NCBI GenBank assembly: GCA_024500155.1
Contig: CM044873.1
Span: 7,941,001 to 8,005,000, forward strand
Origin: Chenopodium formosanum
Lineage: Eukaryota > Streptophyta > Magnoliopsida > Caryophyllales > Amaranthaceae
Reading direction: 5' to 3'
DNA length: 64,000 bases
The translations under genes and the position numbers were made by a program. Under the pieces are notes generated by a model that made no database searches, had not been told where the DNA came from, and saw nothing but the letters and a program-made list of their open reading frames with translations. Shown piece after piece: positions 60,570 through 64,000 of the stretch. Numbering within the stretch: the first letter of the stretch is position 1; every line of letters starts with the position of its first letter.

Positions 60570-60768
60570 AAATGATATACATAGCCCTTAGGGCTACATA
60601 TAAGCATTAAATTTACACTTGTAAATCGTAAAAAGTTAAGAAACCATTCAAATATAAACACTAATTACACTGATTTACGCGTGTTTTTGTCATAAATTCA
60701 TAATTTTATACAATTTTCAAGAGTGTATTTAATGCCTATATGTAGCCCTTAGGGTTACATATAGTATT
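60570..60768. mobile_element. MITE with CCCTTAGGG-containing inverted ends
   Basis: The left end gatatacatagcccttaggg pairs with the right end atgtagcccttagggttaca/tatagtatt. The interior matches 36125-36298 closely. A flanking duplication was not identified. Confidence 0.55.
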
Positions 60769-60814
60769 ACCCTTTATCTTTTCAATAGATGAGAATCTTA
60801 AAACTAATTTTTAT

Positions 60815-60987
60815 TCCGGGGATTTTTCTGTGTGGTTGGTCACACGGTGTGGCCGGGGTTATTTGAATTACTCAGTTAGGGGTTACTTGAGTAACTACTA
60901 ACCGAGTAACCCTCAAGTAACTCCTAACCAATTAACTCAAATAACCTTGGCCGTACCGTGTGACGGCCAGCCACACTTATTAAAATT
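60815..60987. repeat. Palindromic fold-back element
   Basis: gtgtggttggtcacacggtg, ggggttatttgaatta and ggggttacttgagtaact in the left arm pair with agttactcaagggttac, aattaactcaaataacc and caccgtgtgaccgcca-like words in the right arm. Nearly the whole 170 bases could form one imperfect hairpin. Confidence 0.5.
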
Positions 60988-61137
60988 TGTCTTTCTACTC
61001 CATTGATCACAGTATGCATGCATTCTTGCTATAGTTCAATGCAACTACTAGAAAGTAGGATACTAAAATTATTTGTATTTTTTTGGTTTTATCTATGTTT
61101 TTCTAGTTCAATAAAAATAAGTTCACTTCAGTTGAAC

Positions 61138-61188
61138 CAAGAACGTTTTATTTTATTTTATTTTATTTATTTATTTATTTATTTTTTA
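61138..61188 (+). repeat. (TTTTA/TTTA)n microsatellite
   Basis: About ten units of ttttattt-type repeat downstream of the fold-back element. No coding content. Confidence 0.6.
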
Positions 61189-61409
61189 AATTTTTAATCC
61201 AAAATGAAAGAATAGGAAGACAAAAAAAGCAAGATCATAAACTTTCACTATCATTGCTTAATCGATCAGCTCAAGCATTATAGTAATAATAACTCTACAA
61301 ACTACATACACCCGAGTTCACTGAACTTTGAGTTAAGATATAAAATCAAACCAAGACCAGCAAATTAAACCAGAGCACTGTTTAACATTCTAGAATCATT
61401 ATAAGTCTA

Positions 61410-62164
61410 TCTATTTAATCAGTCCTTCGATTATCAACCTTAAATTAAGTATCAAAACTTGTAAAAAAGCGCATTCAAAAATTGAAAACGAGTATATGAA
61501 AATTGCTTGGGCATATCAATTTTGAAACTCTTCACATCCAACAGGTGTACTGTATGTAAATATTTTTACCTTAGGGTATGTTCTGTTCACCTTATTTTCA
61601 CTTATTTCAGGTGTAATAAGTTTAGATAAGTTCAGATAAGTTCTGTTAAGTTCAGATAAGTTCAGATCAGGTCTAATAAGTTTTAATAAGGGTTAACCAA
61701 GTACAAATTACATCTAAAATAAGTTTTAATAAGTTCATATAAGTTCAGGTAAGTTCAGATAAGTTAAAATAAGTTCAGATCAGTGAAAATCAGGTGAATA
61801 GAACACACCCTTATAACTATTTTGCTTTTATTTAATAAGAAAATAAAGTGTACATGCTAAAATAGATACTTCAAATTAATTACTCTATGATACGGAGTAT
61901 TATTCTTCAATTTATGCATCTAGTACAAAGTACAGACTTCATTAACTTCAGAAACAGAAAATTAGCAACTATAAACAATCTGATCTTGTTGTCTTGGCTG
62001 GATAACATAACGATAAGCCAGTAACTTGAACTTCTCTTTCAGTTGCTAAACATAGCTTGGGCTGGATATCATATGTGCTTGTACTGATGGACCTGGATGA
62101 TCATCACTTATTTAGTTTGACATAGTTAATTATTTTCCATAATCAGAAAATTAAATAATACTTT
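61410..62164 (-). other. Downstream flank of RLK-3, paralogous to 48600-49090
   Basis: Gene-free. It carries the same ordered words as the orphan segment at 48600 and hosts the MITE at 61574. It is likely part of the 3' region of the duplicated receptor unit. Confidence 0.5.
61574..61810. mobile_element. Tourist-like MITE (AAGTTCAGAT family)
   Basis: gggtatgttctgttcacctt pairs with aggtgaatagaacacaccc at the right end. TTA flanks both sides (61571-61573, 61811-61813). The interior is aagttcagataagttcaga-type repeat. It is absent from the paralogous segment at 48600-49090, giving an empty site. Confidence 0.7.
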
Positions 62165-62714
62165 GGCAAAATTGGTAAAAACCACCTTTTATGTTCAACT
62201 TTTTTGAAAAAACCACCTTTTATGTTTTTATTTTTAATTAAACCACCTTTTAAGTATCTAAATTTTTAATTGCACCACCCCTATTTAAAATTATGACGAA
62301 AAAATTAACTAAAACGTCTAAAGGGCCCACAACTTGTGACTTTCGCTCCTAAATCATGTATTTTTTTCACCTCCAAAAACATTTGACCCTCCCCTTTATA
62401 TATATGCATGACTAAATTGAGTAAAGCTCTAAAAAACCAAACTTAATTTTGCTACAAAAATTAAATTGTAGTATTTGTTTATTCTCAAAACCTAAATTGA
62501 GGTAATTGAAGTGGATGGTTGAGATGGAAGGGAAAGATTTGCTATGGTTGATGATTTGGAAGTGGATGGTTGAGATACAATATGTTAGATTTGAAATAGG
62601 GGTGGTGCAGTAAAAAATTTAGGTACTTAAAAGGTGGTTTAGTTAAAAAAAAAACTTAAAAGGTGATTTTTTCAAAAAAGTTGGACAAAAAAGGTGGTTT
62701 ATATCAATTTTACC
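62165..62714. mobile_element. Mutator-like MITE near RLK-3
   Basis: ggcaaaattggtaaaaacca at the left pairs with tggtttatatcaattttacc at the right. taatacttt flanks both ends exactly (62156-62164, 62715-62723). The phrase accaccttttatg recurs three times inward from each end, as aataatcccacctttat does in the element at 25880. It is 550 bp without coding capacity and absent from the paralogous segment at about 49015. Confidence 0.72.
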
Positions 62715-62924
62715 TAATACTTTATACATACTCATTTTTTTAAAATCATAATCTTGAACCTAATACATTTTTCTTTTTTTTGTTGAACAATAAGACATTT
62801 TGCCTTTAAATTCAATATACTGTAAGATTGATAATGCAAAAACTTACTATGAATCAATTTCTGCCCGTTTTAGATGACATATACCTTGTTTAACCAGTAA
62901 CATCCCTGAAAGAGCTTAGATAAA

Positions 62925-64000
62925 TTAGTAAAACAAGAAATGTATGTAACCGCCATGCGGGACAATTAAATATAATGTAAATTGAATAATGTACCTGCTA
63001 GTGTGCCTTGCTCGGATGATATGTAGTTCTTTAAGCAGAACATCCCTTGTTACTTGTAACTCGTTGATGACATCTTCGATCTTCATTCGATCTTGTGGTG
63101 ATTCTACTGAACATTTCACTCCGATTTCAACCACAGACCTTATGCATTTCATTTTCCTTTCATTTTCTGCCAAAAGTTCACCATCATTTCCTTCACTAGC
63201 ATCATCAGCACCATCATCCAAGAGCCTTGGGTCAATGATGTTTATCAATTGATTAGGCAATAATGTTGCTGATTTAGCATAATTATGCAGGTCTAAACCT
63301 CCTTCGAACATCGTATCAGTGGGATTTTTGGAAGTCATCAACTCTAACAACACAATACCGTAACTGTATACATCACCTTCCTTAGAAACCACGCTTCCCA
63401 CACCATACTCTGTTAAAATATTATCATCAAAGCAGAGAAAATATACACTTGTTAAAAAATTAAAGACAAAATGAAGATTGAACATATTGGAATTGTGTCA
63501 TTGTTTTGTTCTAACCTGGAGCGGCATATCCAACTGTTCCCTTGACTGCAACAGAGCTACTGTTATTTGCACTTGCACGTAAATGAAACCTTGCCAACCC
63601 AAAGTCCCCAACATGAGCAACCATGTCATTGTCGAGAAGAATGTTACTTGGTTTTAGGTCGCAATGAATGATAGGTTCGTCACAATCATTGTGCAGATAA
63701 TTCAGTGCACTTGCCACGTCAATTGCAATCTCTACCCTTTGAAGTAGACTTAGGGTTCTTAAATTTGGATCCGTGTGAATCCATTGATGAAGACTTCCAT
63801 TTGTCATGAACTTGTACACCAAAGCCTTGAAATCATTGCCTTGAAAGTCAGTACTCGAGCAAACAGTGACAATTTTAAGAAGGTTCCTATGACGGATACT
63901 TCTTAATGCTTCACACTCGGCCATGAAACTTTTGGTAGCTCCTCTCTGTTCAAGGCTGATAACTTTAACAGCCACAACCATGTTACTCTCTTGATCAAGG
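62925..64000 (-). CDS. LRR receptor-like kinase RLK-3, 3' part (non-RD)
   Basis: Partial: the gene runs off the right edge, so signal peptide, LRRs, membrane helix and P-loop are outside. Exon 1 (64000-63516) starts in LDQESNMVVAVK and carries HCDLKPSNILLDN (non-RD) and VGDFGLARFHLRA. A 106-base GT-AG intron (63515-63410) follows at the same place as in RLK-1 and RLK-2, inside the APE motif. Exon 2 (63409-62925) encodes the kinase C-lobe. It differs from the sister genes at the end: the stop just before their 3' splice site is shifted out of frame. Read through, the protein gains about 20 residues (RYIIQFTLYLIVPHGG). If GT at 62994 is spliced to AG at 62906 the tail would differ. The predicted role is the same as RLK-1. 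Confidence 0.88.

Overview
This window reads as a stretch of dicot nuclear genome: split genes with GT-AG introns, plant-specific families, AT-rich intergenic DNA and many small transposons. The very frequent short motif around tacggagta/tactccgta and the dispersed GTTCAG-rich inverted-repeat elements remind me of Caryophyllales/Amaranthaceae genomes such as spinach. That assignment is inference, not proof.

Layout. Positions 1-5.3 kb are repeats and gene-free DNA: a hAT-like element full of GGGTC, nested GTTCAG elements, a Tourist-like MITE and a small Helitron. A one-exon classical arabinogalactan protein gene lies at 5478-5918 (+). Positions 6-13.7 kb hold no gene I can support, only MITEs and a SINE. 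Three complete eight-exon MATE transporter genes follow: MATE-1 at 13826-19204 (+), MATE-2 at 19881-23356 (-), tail to tail with MATE-1, and MATE-3 at 30040-37471 (+). Between MATE-2 and MATE-3 is a transposon-rich spacer with two Mutator-like MITEs, a SINE, a Stowaway, a short LINE tail and the largest GTTCAG element. A one-exon ANTH-domain clathrin-assembly-type gene lies at 40188-41228 (-).

From 43 kb to the right edge is a tandem cluster of leucine-rich-repeat receptor kinases of the non-RD (FLS2/EFR/Xa21-like, subfamily XII) type, all on the minus strand. RLK-1 (44202-47390) looks intact. RLK-2 (52303-55487) has identical exon lengths but one in-frame TGA that replaces a Cys codon. RLK-3 (62925 to beyond the right edge) is partial. 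Two LINE remnants, an LTR-like block, a Helitron and a segment matching the 3' flank of RLK-3 lie between the copies.

The MATE genes keep the same intron phases and nearly the same exon lengths. MATE proteins are proton-coupled exporters of secondary metabolites or xenobiotics. The RLK cluster is the kind of locus used for pattern recognition at the plasma membrane. I see no operon-like or shared-pathway organisation; the gene groups are local tandem or inverted duplicates. The most informative signals are the nonsense codon in RLK-2, four MITEs that share GG...ATTG-like termini and 9-10 bp flanking repeats, a SINE insertion dated relative to a neighbouring MITE by a paralogous empty site, and a lost-copy footprint in the receptor cluster.
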